Source of the DNA: Cryomorphaceae bacterium | GTDB taxonomy: Bacteria; Bacteroidota; Bacteroidia; Flavobacteriales; ECT2AJA-044 | Assembly: GCA_017798125.1 (NCBI GenBank) | Contig: CP059070.1 | Span: forward strand, 62,001-126,000 | Length of the DNA stretch: 64,000 nt | Direction: 5' to 3' | Part shown: piece by piece, positions 37,213 through 46,683 of the stretch | Position numbering within the stretch: position 1 is the stretch's first letter | Layout: the number at the start of each line of letters is the position of its first letter | Translations under genes and position numbers: made by a program | Notes under the pieces: model-generated | Told to the model about the DNA's origin: nothing | The model's database searches: none | What the model saw: only the letters and a program-made list of their open reading frames with translations

Positions 37213-37240
37213 CTCTCCATTTCGAAATACGAGAAGAAGG

Positions 37241-37987
37241 ATGAATATACTGGTTTGCATTTCGCATGTTCCCGACACCACCTCAAAAATCAACTTCACC
37301 AATAACGATACAGAATTCGTCAAAGATGGCGTGCAATACATCATCGGACCAAACGACGAATTTGGCTTGACCAAAGCCCTTTTCTTAAAGGAAAAACACG
37401 GCGGTCACATCACCGTTCTGAATGTAGGAGGAGCTGAAACTGAGCCAACGCTGCGCAAGGCATTGGCCATCGGAGCAGACGAAGCCATTCGCGTAGACGC
37501 CGCGGCAGACGACAGCTACTACATTGCCGAGCAGATTTCCGCTGTTGCCAAAGAAAAGAGCTTTGACCTCATCATCTGTGGTGTAGAAGCCATCGATTAC
37601 AACGGCGGACAAGTTCCTGGAATGGTCGCTGCCCTTTTGAATATGCCTTTTATCCAAACCTGTATTGGAATGGACGTCGAAGGAGAGAACTTCACTGCGG
37701 TTCGTGAAATCGACGGTGGTAAAGAAACATTGAGCGGTTCGCTTCCGTTGGTAATTGCCGGAAAGAAAGGACTTGTAGAGGAAAAAGATTTGCGCATCCC
37801 CAACATGCGCGGAATTATGATGGCTCGTCAAAAGCCATTAAACGTGGTTGCCGCTGCAGACGCTGATCGAGCAACGACTACTTCGAAGTACGAACGTCCT
37901 GCAGAGAAAGGAGATTGTAAAATGATTGATGCCGATAACGTCGACGAGCTCGTTCGTTTATTGCACGAAGAAGCGAAGGTGATTTAA
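37241..37987 (+). CDS. etfB: Electron transfer flavoprotein, beta subunit
   Basis: Pairs with EtfA to carry electrons from acyl-CoA dehydrogenases towards the quinone pool. The 248-residue protein has MNILVCISHVPDTTSKI, GPNDEFGLTKAL, the VGGAETEPTLRKALAIGADEAIRV segment and the LIICGVEAIDYNGGQVPGMVAALL nucleotide-binding loop. etfA follows 19 nt later. It heads a rightward run through the nuclease, nucleoside transporter and protease genes. Confidence 0.96.
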   Translation: MNILVCISHVPDTTSKINFTNNDTEFVKDGVQYIIGPNDEFGLTKALFLKEKHGGHITVLNVGGAETEPTLRKALAIGADEAIRVDAAADDSYYIAEQISAVAKEKSFDLIICGVEAIDYNGGQVPGMVAALLNMPFIQTCIGMDVEGENFTAVREIDGGKETLSGSLPLVIAGKKGLVEEKDLRIPNMRGIMMARQKPLNVVAAADADRATTTSKYERPAEKGDCKMIDADNVDELVRLLHEEAKVI

Positions 37988-38006
37988 TCCAAAAGAAAGA
38001 ATTGAC

Positions 38007-38963
38007 ATGTCCGTACTAGTATTTGCAGAAACCTGGGAAGGTAACTTTAAGAAGGCCACATTCGAGGCCGTGAGTTACGCCAAGCGCGTAGCTGATATGA
38101 CCGGAGGATCTACCATTGCCGTAACCTTTGGCGAGGTAAGTGATTCTACTGATTTGGGCGCCTACGGCGCGACGAAGACCGTCAACGTATCGAACTTAAC
38201 CAGCTTCGGAAACGACACCTTCGCCTCTGCCCTAGCCGAAATTGCGGAAGCTGAAGGAGCTTCAAGTTTTGTTATTAGCAACACGAATAACGGAGGATCA
38301 GTCGCCCCACTCTTGGCTGTAAAAGCCGGAGCAGCGTTGATTTCAAATGCTGTAGCACTGCCAGAAAGTGCCAATCCTATGGTGGTAAAGCGCAAGAGCT
38401 TCTCGAGCAAAGGATTTGCATTCTATCAGAGCAATCGCGACAAAAACATCATCACGATCATTCCAAATGCCATTGGTGTTGAGGAGTTTGGCGGATCTTC
38501 TGAATCAGCGAGTCACAGCGCATCTCTAGCTTCAAGTAATTTGAACTCTGTTTCTGTGGACCGTGCAAAAGGGAAAATTCCACTCCCAGAAGCGGAACTG
38601 GTGGTATCCGCAGGCCGAGGCCTTAAGGGACCTGAGAACTGGGATATGATTGAAGAATTAGCCGGAGTACTGGATGCGGGTACGGCCTGTTCCAAGCCCG
38701 TTTCTGATATCGGATGGAGACCTCACAGCGAGCACGTTGGACAAACGGGAATAGCCATCAACCCACAACTTTATATTGCTGTCGGCATCTCTGGAGCCAT
38801 TCAACATTTGGCTGGTGTCAACGCTAGCAAGAACATCGTGGTCATCAACAAAGATCCCGAAGCACCTTTCTTCAAGGCGGCTGATTACGGGATCGTTGGA
38901 GATGCCTTTGACGTAGTCCCAAAATTGACTGCGGCGATTAAATCCTTCAAAGGCAACGCCTAA
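38007..38963 (+). CDS. etfA: Electron transfer flavoprotein, alpha subunit
   Basis: FAD-binding subunit of the ETF heterodimer, 318 residues. The C-terminal FAD site is clear: VSAGRGLKGPENWDMIEELAGVLDA, the SKPVSDIGWRPHSEHVGQTG region, and IAVGISGAIQHLAGVNASKNIVVINKDPEAPFFKAADYGIVGD. Codons around 38158-38173 contain a copy of the dispersed palindrome (reads GAYGAT in protein). Confidence 0.97.
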   Translation: MSVLVFAETWEGNFKKATFEAVSYAKRVADMTGGSTIAVTFGEVSDSTDLGAYGATKTVNVSNLTSFGNDTFASALAEIAEAEGASSFVISNTNNGGSVAPLLAVKAGAALISNAVALPESANPMVVKRKSFSSKGFAFYQSNRDKNIITIIPNAIGVEEFGGSSESASHSASLASSNLNSVSVDRAKGKIPLPEAELVVSAGRGLKGPENWDMIEELAGVLDAGTACSKPVSDIGWRPHSEHVGQTGIAINPQLYIAVGISGAIQHLAGVNASKNIVVINKDPEAPFFKAADYGIVGDAFDVVPKLTAAIKSFKGNA

Positions 38964-38969
38964 ACTGGG

Positions 38970-39578
38970 ATGAAAAAAGTTCGCCTGAACATTGTGGGAC
39001 TGTCTTACAGTCAAACCCAGAGTGGTGCATATGCCCTAGTTCTTTCTGAAGAACAAGGGCATCGTCGCTTACCCATTATTATCGGTGGTTTTGAAGCGCA
39101 AAGCATCGCCATTGCCTTGGAGAAAGACGTGGTCCCCCCCCGTCCACTAACCCACGATTTGTTCAAGCAGTTTGCCGATGAATTTCAGATTGGCTTGCAA
39201 GAAGTTCTCATTCACAAACTCCAGGATGGCGTATTCTTCGCCAGCCTTGTGTGCCTTCAAGACGGAGACGAAGTAACTCTCGATGCTCGAACCTCAGACG
39301 CTGTAGCGCTTGCGGTGCGCTTTGGGTGCCCGATCTTCACCTACGAAGAAATCCTGAAGGCTGCGGGTATCATACTTGAAGAAGAAAACCCAGGAGATTC
39401 GGAAGTAGAAACAGAAATTGAAGAGGCCCTTGAAAGCGCACCTGAGCAAAGCAAAGAACACTTTTCAGGTCTCAATGAGGAACAGCTCCAAACGTTGATG
39501 CAAGACGCCATCGATAAGGAAGACTACGAAAAAGCTGCTGCCATCCGAGATGAGATCGAGAAGCGGAAAAAAAATTAA
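38970..39578 (+). CDS. Bifunctional nuclease (DUF151) with C-terminal UVR motif
   Basis: A 202-residue protein: BFN/DUF151 domain (about 1-135; RRLPIIIGGFEAQSIAIALE and LDARTSDAVALAVRFGCPIF), an acidic linker, and a UVR-type helical hairpin (about 165-200; DAIDKEDYEKAAAIRDEIE) as in UvrB/UvrC partners and McsA. Members have reported nuclease activity and stress roles, but the substrate is not fixed. It lies 6 nt after etfA and 9 nt before the transporter. Confidence 0.9.
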   Translation: MKKVRLNIVGLSYSQTQSGAYALVLSEEQGHRRLPIIIGGFEAQSIAIALEKDVVPPRPLTHDLFKQFADEFQIGLQEVLIHKLQDGVFFASLVCLQDGDEVTLDARTSDAVALAVRFGCPIFTYEEILKAAGIILEEENPGDSEVETEIEEALESAPEQSKEHFSGLNEEQLQTLMQDAIDKEDYEKAAAIRDEIEKRKKN

Positions 39579-39587
39579 CTTGGCGCT

Positions 39588-41294
39588 ATGAAGCGCATCT
39601 GGGCTGTCCTACTTCTTCTTACTCCATTTATTCTGTCGGCCCAGGACCCCGTTGGTCATTGGCAATTTAAATCCATTCTTTCCGAAAGCGGAGACACCCT
39701 TCGCTCCGTAAGCAAAACGGACTCGATGCACGTCTCATCCGATGGAACCTTTTCCTACGGCTTAACCTCCATTAATTTAGTTGCGGCGGGTCAATGGGAA
39801 TACAACGGTGACCGCTTGCGTTTTGCGTACGACCGGCCAAATGACACGGTCCGGTTCTACCATCTGATAATTTCTGGCGACAGCCTATTGACCCTTCAAG
39901 AAAATGGGGTCAACTACACCTTTCAGCGCCCGTCTATCTCTTCGTCGAATGAACCGAAGGTTGTCGAAGAAGAATTCGACACCGGCAGTTTCGACAACAT
40001 CACCTTTACTGGAATCCTTCGAGGGCTGCTGGGCCTAGCCGTACTCGTCTTGTTGGGGTGGTTGTTTTCCAGCAACCGAAAAGCGATCAACTGGTCATTG
40101 GTGATGAAGGGCATTGGCATTCAGCTAATCTTTGCCTTTGCCATCCTCAAGGTTGAGTTTATAAAAAACATCTTCGATTGGCTGAGTGAAGCCTTCGTAA
40201 TCCTATTGAGCTTTACCACGGCTGGGTCCGAATTCATCTTTGGTTCACTGGTTACGGACCTCGACGGCTTCGGTTACATCTTCGCCTTCCAAGTCCTACC
40301 TACTATTCTCTTTTTCTCTGCCCTCACAAGCCTCCTCTTTTACTACGGCATACTTCAGAAAGTCGTTTATGGGTTCGCCTGGCTCATGAAACGAACGCTT
40401 AAACTAAGTGGTGCAGAGAGCTTAGCTGCCGCAGGTAATATCTTCCTTGGGCAAACCGAATCTCCACTTTTGATCAAACCCTACATCGAGAAGATGACTC
40501 GATCGGAATTGATGTGCTTAATGTCAGGTGGAATGGCCACCATAGCTGGAGGCGTACTCGCAGCCTATATTGGCTTCTTGGGCGGAGATAGCGACGCCGA
40601 AAAGATCTTCTTTGCCAAGCACCTTCTTGCCGCCTCAGTGATGTCAGCACCGGCGGCCATCGTAGGGGCCAAACTACTGGTTCCAGAAACAGAGAAGTTC
40701 AACGAAGAGATGTCCATCTCCAAAGAACGTATTGGAAAGAACGCACTCGAAGCCATAACGAATGGTACGCTACAGGGTATACGCTTAGCTGTTAATGTAG
40801 GGGCCATGCTATTGGTGTTCATTGCCCTCATTGCCATGCTCAATTATTTATTGGGAGACTTCATCGGTGCGCAAACCGGATTGAATACTTGGGTGAACAA
40901 CTTCACCGAAGGTCAATACGAGAGCTTTTCACTGCAGTTCATCTTGGGATACGCCTTGGCACCGATTACCTGGCTTATGGGTGTGGCTAAAGAAGACATG
41001 GTCCTCGTAGGACAACTCTTAGGCGAGAAGACCATCTTGAACGAATTTGTGGCCTATGTAAGCATGGGCGAGCTCAAAGAAACCGGCAAATTTGCTGAGC
41101 AAAAATCAGTCATCATTGCTACGTACATTTTGTGTGGCTTTGCGAACTTTTCGAGCATCGGTATTCAAATCGGCGGAATCGGAGCCTTGGCGCCAGGCCG
41201 GAAAACTACCTTAAGCGAACTGGGGATTCAGGCCTTGATCGGCGGAACCTTGGCCTCTCTGTTTACAGCCGTTATTGTCGGAATGCTCATCTAA
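39588..41294 (+). CDS. Concentrative nucleoside transporter (NupC/CNT) with exported N-terminal domain
   Basis: Na+- or H+-coupled nucleoside importer. Residues 1-19 form a signal peptide and about 20-120 a lipocalin-like beta domain (VGHWQFKSILSESGDT, AGQWEYNGDRLRFAYDR), ahead of the membrane part (about 145-568). CNT hallmarks are LAAAGNIFLGQTESPLLIKPYI, MATIAGGVLAAYIG, and the late LCGFANFSSIGIQIGGIGALAP. Enterobacterial NupC is about 400 residues and lacks the extra domain, which would face the periplasm. The window also encodes two deoxynucleoside kinases for imported substrates. Confidence 0.92.
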   Translation: MKRIWAVLLLLTPFILSAQDPVGHWQFKSILSESGDTLRSVSKTDSMHVSSDGTFSYGLTSINLVAAGQWEYNGDRLRFAYDRPNDTVRFYHLIISGDSLLTLQENGVNYTFQRPSISSSNEPKVVEEEFDTGSFDNITFTGILRGLLGLAVLVLLGWLFSSNRKAINWSLVMKGIGIQLIFAFAILKVEFIKNIFDWLSEAFVILLSFTTAGSEFIFGSLVTDLDGFGYIFAFQVLPTILFFSALTSLLFYYGILQKVVYGFAWLMKRTLKLSGAESLAAAGNIFLGQTESPLLIKPYIEKMTRSELMCLMSGGMATIAGGVLAAYIGFLGGDSDAEKIFFAKHLLAASVMSAPAAIVGAKLLVPETEKFNEEMSISKERIGKNALEAITNGTLQGIRLAVNVGAMLLVFIALIAMLNYLLGDFIGAQTGLNTWVNNFTEGQYESFSLQFILGYALAPITWLMGVAKEDMVLVGQLLGEKTILNEFVAYVSMGELKETGKFAEQKSVIIATYILCGFANFSSIGIQIGGIGALAPGRKTTLSELGIQALIGGTLASLFTAVIVGMLI

Positions 41295-41304
41295 ATCCTT
41301 GTCT

Positions 41305-42045
41305 ATGTTCAAGAAGGTTTTGATTGGTGCCCTCATTTTTATCGTGATCCTCATGGGAGCCATCTTGGTTGTACAATACACCCTTTCTGATGAAATGCCT
41401 GAGGGCATCGAAGGCCCCGAAGCGGAAGAGCTGACTGATCTAATGTTTGACGCCGTGGGCAAATCAGCATGGGATTCAACGGCCTTTGCCATGTGGAGCT
41501 TTCGCGGAGCACATCATTACCTCTGGAACAAGGAAGCACACCTCGTTCGCGTAAAATGGGATGAATTCACCGTCTATTTACACCCAGACACCAAAGACGG
41601 CAAAGCCTTTGTCTTTGAATCGGAACTATCGGGTGAGGACAAAACTGAAAAGATCAACACCGCTTGGGACTACTTTAATAATGATAGCTTCTGGCTCATT
41701 GCCCCCCTCAAGGCCCGTGACCCAGGGACGAGTCGTGAGTATGTCGAAACGGATCGAGGGCCCGCGCTTAAGGTGAGCTACAGTTCTGGGGGAACAACAC
41801 CCGGAGACACTTACTTATGGCATCTTTCCGAAAGTGGAATTCCCGAGAGTTGGCAAATGTGGGTTCAGATTATTCCCATCGGCGGGATGGAATTCACGTG
41901 GGAGAATTGGGTCGCAACCCGAACCGGAGTAATGGTCGCTTTAGACCACAAAGCCGAAGGAGGAATAGAAGTCCCCATTTCTGGGGTTGACTTCGCCATG
42001 ACCTTGGAGGACCTGAATGTTCGGGACTCCCTGATTGTCAAATAA
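41305..42045 (+). CDS. Membrane-anchored protein of unknown function
   Basis: A 246-residue protein with one N-terminal membrane segment (about 4-27) and a periplasmic domain rich in Trp and Tyr (SFRGAHHYLWNKEAHLVRVKWDEFTVYL, FTWENWVATRTGVMV). The start is ATG 41305, 10 nt after the transporter stop; a longer frame would run back into that gene. The fold resembles lipoprotein-type beta domains, but no family was recognised. Probably in the etfBA transcript. Confidence 0.75.
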   Translation: MFKKVLIGALIFIVILMGAILVVQYTLSDEMPEGIEGPEAEELTDLMFDAVGKSAWDSTAFAMWSFRGAHHYLWNKEAHLVRVKWDEFTVYLHPDTKDGKAFVFESELSGEDKTEKINTAWDYFNNDSFWLIAPLKARDPGTSREYVETDRGPALKVSYSSGGTTPGDTYLWHLSESGIPESWQMWVQIIPIGGMEFTWENWVATRTGVMVALDHKAEGGIEVPISGVDFAMTLEDLNVRDSLIVK

Positions 42046-42085
42046 TTTCCTAACTTCTCGGTCCTTTAACAAGAATCACTTAAAC

Positions 42086-45000
42086 ATGAAAAGACTAATT
42101 CTACTATTCGTGGGGCTGGCTACTGCATTTGCCTCAAGCGCGCAGAATCCTTCATGGATGCGCTATCCGGCGATTTCCCCGGACGGAACACAAATCGTTT
42201 TCAGCTACCAAGGCGACCTCTATTTGGTCTCCAGAGATGGTGGCGAAGCTCGTCCATTGACCACACATCCCGCCTACGATTACGAACCGGTTTGGTCCCG
42301 CGACGGATCCAAAATTGCCTTTGCCAGTGATCGCTACGGAAACTATGACGTATTCGTGATTGATGCGAACGGCGGCACCCCAACTCGGTTGACTTACGCC
42401 AGCAGCGGCGATCACCCCAGTGACTTTACCCCTGACGGATCTGCGGTCTTGTTTTCTGCCTCACGGCAGGATGCTGCGAGCAACCGACAGTTCCCCTCTG
42501 GAGGTTTAAGAGAGTTGTACCAAGTCCCCGTGAACGGCGGACGTCCCGTACAGCTCTTGACCACTGCTGCGGAAAACGCACGTTACAATGCAGACGGAAG
42601 CTCCATCATTTTCCACGACTGGAAAGGCTATGAAGACTTCTGGCGGAAGCATCACACCTCCGCAGTTACCCGTGATATCTGGCAGTACAACTTTGCCGAT
42701 GGCAGCTATACCAAACTTTCCACCTACGAAGGCGAGGACCTCTATCCTGTTTGGGATCCATCTTCTGACGGCATTTACTACACCAGCGAAATGTATGGCA
42801 ACAGCTTCAATGTGGTTAAGCGCGGTGCAGATGGCAGCATGTCCCAGGTAAGCTCTCTCGAGAATCACCCTGTACGGATGTTGTCTGTGAGCAACGATGG
42901 GCTCTTGTGCTACAGCTATCATGGTGAGCTCTACACACAACGCGAAGGAAGCGATCCGCTCAAGGTGACCGTTACCTTGCGCGATGACGCAAAAGAGAAT
43001 GACTACGAAATCTTGCGCGCATCGGGATCTTCTGATTTTTCAGTAAGCCCGAACGGAAAGGAAATTGCCTTTATCTACCGCGGAGAAGTTTTCGTGACTT
43101 CCGTAGACGGATCGTGGACCAAGAGAGTAACCAACACTCCAGAACAAGAGCGCTCGGTGGACTTCCACCCAGATGGACGAAAAATCCTCTACGCCGGAGA
43201 GCGGGATGGATCTTGGAACATCTATGAGTCGGAAATCGCTCGTGAAGACGAGAAGTATTTTTACAGTTCAACTTTACTCAATGAAAAGGCCCTACTGGAC
43301 AACCCAGAGGAAGAGTTTCAAGCACAGTATTCTCCAGATGGAAAAGAAGTGGCCTACTTGGAAGAGCGCGTAGTGTTGAAGGTCCTCAACATTGAGAGTG
43401 GAGACACGAGAACCGTTCTCCCTGCGCAGTACAACTATAGTTATGCCGACGGCGACCAGTACTACGAGTGGTCTCCTGATGGTAAATGGTTCTTCGTTGA
43501 ATACCTGCCTGGGAAGCAGTGGATCGGGGATATCGGCCTTGTCGCCGCCAGTGGCGAAGAAGAGCCCATTGACATGACCCGTTCCGGATTCAATGATTGG
43601 GGAGCCAGCTTTGAGGCAGGTGGTGAAATCATGCTGTGGGGAAGCAACCGTCACGGGAACACCAATCTCCAAGGCCGCGGAGGTTCTTGGGATCTTTATG
43701 CTCTATTCCTCACGCAGGCTGCTTGGGATAAGTATCGTTTGAATGAGCAAGAGTATGAGCTCTGGAAAGAGATGAAAGAGGATGAAGGAAAGGACGATGA
43801 CGGAGATGAAGACGACGATAAAAAGTCCAAGAAGAAAAAGAAAGATGATGATGAGGACGCTGATGAAAAGGCGATGGTCTACGACATGGATGGCGTCCAC
43901 GAAAGAAAGGCCCGTCTAACTCCAATGAGTGGATCTTATGGAGGAGGATTCCTCAACAAGGACGGAGATAAACTCTACCTCTTCTCATACGTCAATCGCA
44001 AGTGGGGCCTATATGAATGGGACCTTTACAAACGCGAAATGGAATCCGTTGCCAGCTTGGGCCGAAGCTTCGGTAACTGGGAGTTGGACAAGGATCGCAA
44101 GCACGTCTACGTATCTACGGGAGGCGGTTTCAGTAAAATTGCTTTGGCCGGTGGAAAGACCGAACGTGTTTCCGTCGATGCTGAAGTACGTTTAGACCCT
44201 CAGGGAGAGCGTGAATACCTCTTCGAGCACGTATGGCGTCAAACCCTGAAGAAGTTCTATGTAGAGGACATGCAGGGTGTTGATTGGGCTTTCTACAAGG
44301 AAGCCTATGAGCCCAAAGTAAAGGAGATGACCAACAACGACGATTTCGCCGAATTGATGAGCGAGCTCCTTGGAGAATTAAACGCTTCTCATACGGGATC
44401 CGGCGCTTTTGGCGGCAGCTATGGAGATGACCAAACGGGCGTCTTCGGAATGCTCTTCGACTGGACTCAAGATGCTGATGGATTGACCATTACGGAAGTA
44501 TTGAAAAATGGACCCGGAGATTACAAAGACTCACCATTTAAAGCCGGTACTGTTGTGAAGGCCGTTGATGGTCGCGAGATTAAGGCCGGAGAAAACCCTT
44601 GGGGCTGGTTCAACCGCAAAGCGGGTGAAACAGTGCTCCTAACCGTGAGCAATGACGGCAAGGAGGAAGATGTGCGCATTCGCGCCATCAGCCGAGGTTA
44701 TGAGAACCAGTTGTTGTATGAACGATGGGTGGAAACCAACCGCAAGGAAGTGGAAGAACTCTCCGGTGGAAAAGTTGGATATGTTCACGTTCGCGGAATG
44801 AACGACGCCAGTATGCGTACGGTCTATGAAGAAGCCCTGGGGCGCTACTACGACTGTGACGCATTGATCGTGGACACGCGTTTTAACGGTGGCGGATGGT
44901 TGCACGATGAGTTGGCGACCTTCTTAAGCGGTAAGGCCTACGTGAACTTGGTTCCACGTGGTCAAGACCTAGGACATGAGCCCATGGGCAAATGGAAAGG

Positions 45001-45322
45001 CAAATCCTGCGTATTGATGAGTGAGTCCAATTATTCGGACGCGCACTTCTTCCCATGGACCTACAAGACCTTAGACATCGGTCCGCTGATTGGAACTCCT
45101 GTGGCGGGAACAGCCACTGCCGTATGGTGGGAGACCTTGATGAACAACTCCATGTACTTTGGAATACCGATGGTGGGTACGATAGACTGGGACGGAAACT
45201 ACTTGGAAAACCAGGAGCTTCAGCCCGACTACGAAGTGGTATTGACTCCTGCTGACGCAGCGGTTGGGAAAGACCCTCAGCTTGAAAAAGCAGTAGAGGT
45301 CATGCTCGAAGGCCTTGAATAA
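42086..45322 (+). CDS. Tricorn-like S41 family peptidase
   Basis: A large exported protease homologous to tricorn (1078 residues). Signal peptide about 1-20; WD40-like beta-propeller repeats (RYPAISPDGTQIVFSYQG, and several SPDG or SxDG repeats) to about 650; a PDZ domain near 820-890; and a C-terminal S41 domain with the probable nucleophile Ser in SNYSDAHFFPW and a Glu in ENQELQPDYEV. A run of Asp, Glu and Lys (about residues 565-595) interrupts the second propeller region. Start ATG 42086 begins the signal peptide; earlier codons overlap the upstream gene. Confidence 0.92.
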   Translation: MKRLILLFVGLATAFASSAQNPSWMRYPAISPDGTQIVFSYQGDLYLVSRDGGEARPLTTHPAYDYEPVWSRDGSKIAFASDRYGNYDVFVIDANGGTPTRLTYASSGDHPSDFTPDGSAVLFSASRQDAASNRQFPSGGLRELYQVPVNGGRPVQLLTTAAENARYNADGSSIIFHDWKGYEDFWRKHHTSAVTRDIWQYNFADGSYTKLSTYEGEDLYPVWDPSSDGIYYTSEMYGNSFNVVKRGADGSMSQVSSLENHPVRMLSVSNDGLLCYSYHGELYTQREGSDPLKVTVTLRDDAKENDYEILRASGSSDFSVSPNGKEIAFIYRGEVFVTSVDGSWTKRVTNTPEQERSVDFHPDGRKILYAGERDGSWNIYESEIAREDEKYFYSSTLLNEKALLDNPEEEFQAQYSPDGKEVAYLEERVVLKVLNIESGDTRTVLPAQYNYSYADGDQYYEWSPDGKWFFVEYLPGKQWIGDIGLVAASGEEEPIDMTRSGFNDWGASFEAGGEIMLWGSNRHGNTNLQGRGGSWDLYALFLTQAAWDKYRLNEQEYELWKEMKEDEGKDDDGDEDDDKKSKKKKKDDDEDADEKAMVYDMDGVHERKARLTPMSGSYGGGFLNKDGDKLYLFSYVNRKWGLYEWDLYKREMESVASLGRSFGNWELDKDRKHVYVSTGGGFSKIALAGGKTERVSVDAEVRLDPQGEREYLFEHVWRQTLKKFYVEDMQGVDWAFYKEAYEPKVKEMTNNDDFAELMSELLGELNASHTGSGAFGGSYGDDQTGVFGMLFDWTQDADGLTITEVLKNGPGDYKDSPFKAGTVVKAVDGREIKAGENPWGWFNRKAGETVLLTVSNDGKEEDVRIRAISRGYENQLLYERWVETNRKEVEELSGGKVGYVHVRGMNDASMRTVYEEALGRYYDCDALIVDTRFNGGGWLHDELATFLSGKAYVNLVPRGQDLGHEPMGKWKGKSCVLMSESNYSDAHFFPWTYKTLDIGPLIGTPVAGTATAVWWETLMNNSMYFGIPMVGTIDWDGNYLENQELQPDYEVVLTPADAAVGKDPQLEKAVEVMLEGLE

Positions 45323-45353
45323 AAAAACGCCGCTGCTTCAAAGAGCAGCGACG
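45321..45353 (-). terminator. Intrinsic terminator after the amidohydrolase genes
   Basis: Hairpin CGCCGCTGCT/AGCAGCGACG (45328-45337 with 45344-45353, one mismatch) followed leftward by seven T. It overlaps the stop of the rightward protease gene and would serve mainly the leftward transcript. Confidence 0.75.
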
Positions 45354-45369
45354 CTTAAGTAATCAACAG

Positions 45370-45399
45370 CAAGCCGTAGGCCGAAAGGTTTACGGCTTG
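45370..45399. other. Perfect 9-bp hairpin extended by wobble pairs to a GAAA tetraloop, over a stop codon
   Basis: CAAGCCGTA (45370-45378) pairs exactly with TACGGCTTG (45391-45399); inside, GGCC and GGTT can pair with two wobbles and close a GAAA loop. It contains the stop of the leftward amidohydrolase (45390-45392). No T-run follows, so it may protect the mRNA 3' end rather than terminate. Confidence 0.5.
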
Positions 45400-46673
45400 T
45401 TTTGGTATTTCTCGTAGAGTTTCTGCTGAGGACCGGATAGATCCAATTTACGCCCTTGAATGAGGGCCACCCGAACATCGTTCGTTCGCATATCCAATAA
45501 GTCTCCAGAAGAGATGATCAAGTTGGCATCTTTTCCAACTTCAAGGGTACCGGTGCGGTCTGAAATCCCGAGGATTTTTGCCGGGTTTGCCGTAATCATG
45601 CTCAAAGCAACCTCATAGTCAAGTCCCCCCGCTACGGCTGTACCAGCAAAGAAGGGCAAATTCCGGGCCTCTTGAAGATCGTCGTAGCTCAAAGCCACCA
45701 AGACACCTGCTTTGTGCAAACGAAGGGGTAGATCAAAACGTTCGTCCAGAGAGGCATCGGCTCGATTCGGCAAGGCGTGTACTTGAGGCAGGATGACCGG
45801 GATCTCGTTTTCTGCGAGGAAGTCGATACACAAGCCTGCATCACGCGGCTCTACGATCACCACTTTTGGGATTTCCATCTTTTGGGCCCATTGCACCGCC
45901 TCGATAATCTGCTGCCGACGGGCTGCCTGAATGAAGAGAATCTTCTCCCCGCCAAATACGGGAAGGATGGCCTCCAACTTCAAATTAGAAGCTTGATCTT
46001 CTTCAAATGCAGCATAGGCTTGGGCATCCTTGAAGATCTGATCGATCATGGCTACTTGCTCACCATAATCTCGGTTTTCGCGACGCTCGGTTTCCCCAAG
46101 CCACCAGCGTGCTCCGTAGGTTGGTGAAGGCCAAGAAAGGTGAAGTCCATTGTCTAGAGCGTATGCTGCATCTTCCCAATTCCAGGCGTCCAACTGGACC
46201 ACCGAGGAGGTTCCGGGTAAGTATCCCCCGCGAGGGGTTGGCTGCGCCAGGAGAACGCCTAAATGGCGCTGTGCCGGAATATGCCAACTGTCCGTATTGT
46301 ACGCGATCAAACTGCGCACATTCGGGGTCAATGCCCCCACCTCGCGGTCATCACGAGAAGCACGTACGGCTGATATATCCTCTAGTCCAAGGGTGGTATT
46401 CAGTTGAATGAGCCCCGGATAAATATGACCTCCCTCTGCGTCAATGATATCATAGGCAGAAGCGTCAATCCGAATGGCCGAACCATCTCCAACAGCCTTA
46501 ATTTTACCCTCTTCAATAAAGATGTAGGCATTCTCGATCACCTCGCCGTTTCCGACGTGGACCGTACCATTAATAATCGCAATAGGTCCCTCCTGAGGGG
46601 CCCCTGGACTTGGAATTTGAGCGACCGCCACAACACTCCACAGTAAAGCTAAAATGAGATTCAATCTTTTCAT
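45390..46673 (-). CDS. Amidohydrolase-family protein lacking the HxH metal motif
   Basis: A 427-residue exported protein (signal peptide about 1-18, ending in AVAQ) with the amidohydrolase N-terminal beta domain (IINGTVHVGNGEVIENAYIFIEEGKIKAVG) and C-terminal return (NPAKILGISDRTGTLEVGKDANLIIS). At the place of the usual PGLIDxHxH it reads PGLIQLNTT (residues 86-94), so the first metal ligands are missing and it may be inactive or structural. It is encoded 10 nt after the larger paralogue, and the pair probably forms a complex (inference). Confidence 0.85.
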   Translation of the reverse strand: MKRLNLILALLWSVVAVAQIPSPGAPQEGPIAIINGTVHVGNGEVIENAYIFIEEGKIKAVGDGSAIRIDASAYDIIDAEGGHIYPGLIQLNTTLGLEDISAVRASRDDREVGALTPNVRSLIAYNTDSWHIPAQRHLGVLLAQPTPRGGYLPGTSSVVQLDAWNWEDAAYALDNGLHLSWPSPTYGARWWLGETERRENRDYGEQVAMIDQIFKDAQAYAAFEEDQASNLKLEAILPVFGGEKILFIQAARRQQIIEAVQWAQKMEIPKVVIVEPRDAGLCIDFLAENEIPVILPQVHALPNRADASLDERFDLPLRLHKAGVLVALSYDDLQEARNLPFFAGTAVAGGLDYEVALSMITANPAKILGISDRTGTLEVGKDANLIISSGDLLDMRTNDVRVALIQGRKLDLSGPQQKLYEKYQNKP

Positions 46674-46683
46674 GGTGCTGGTA

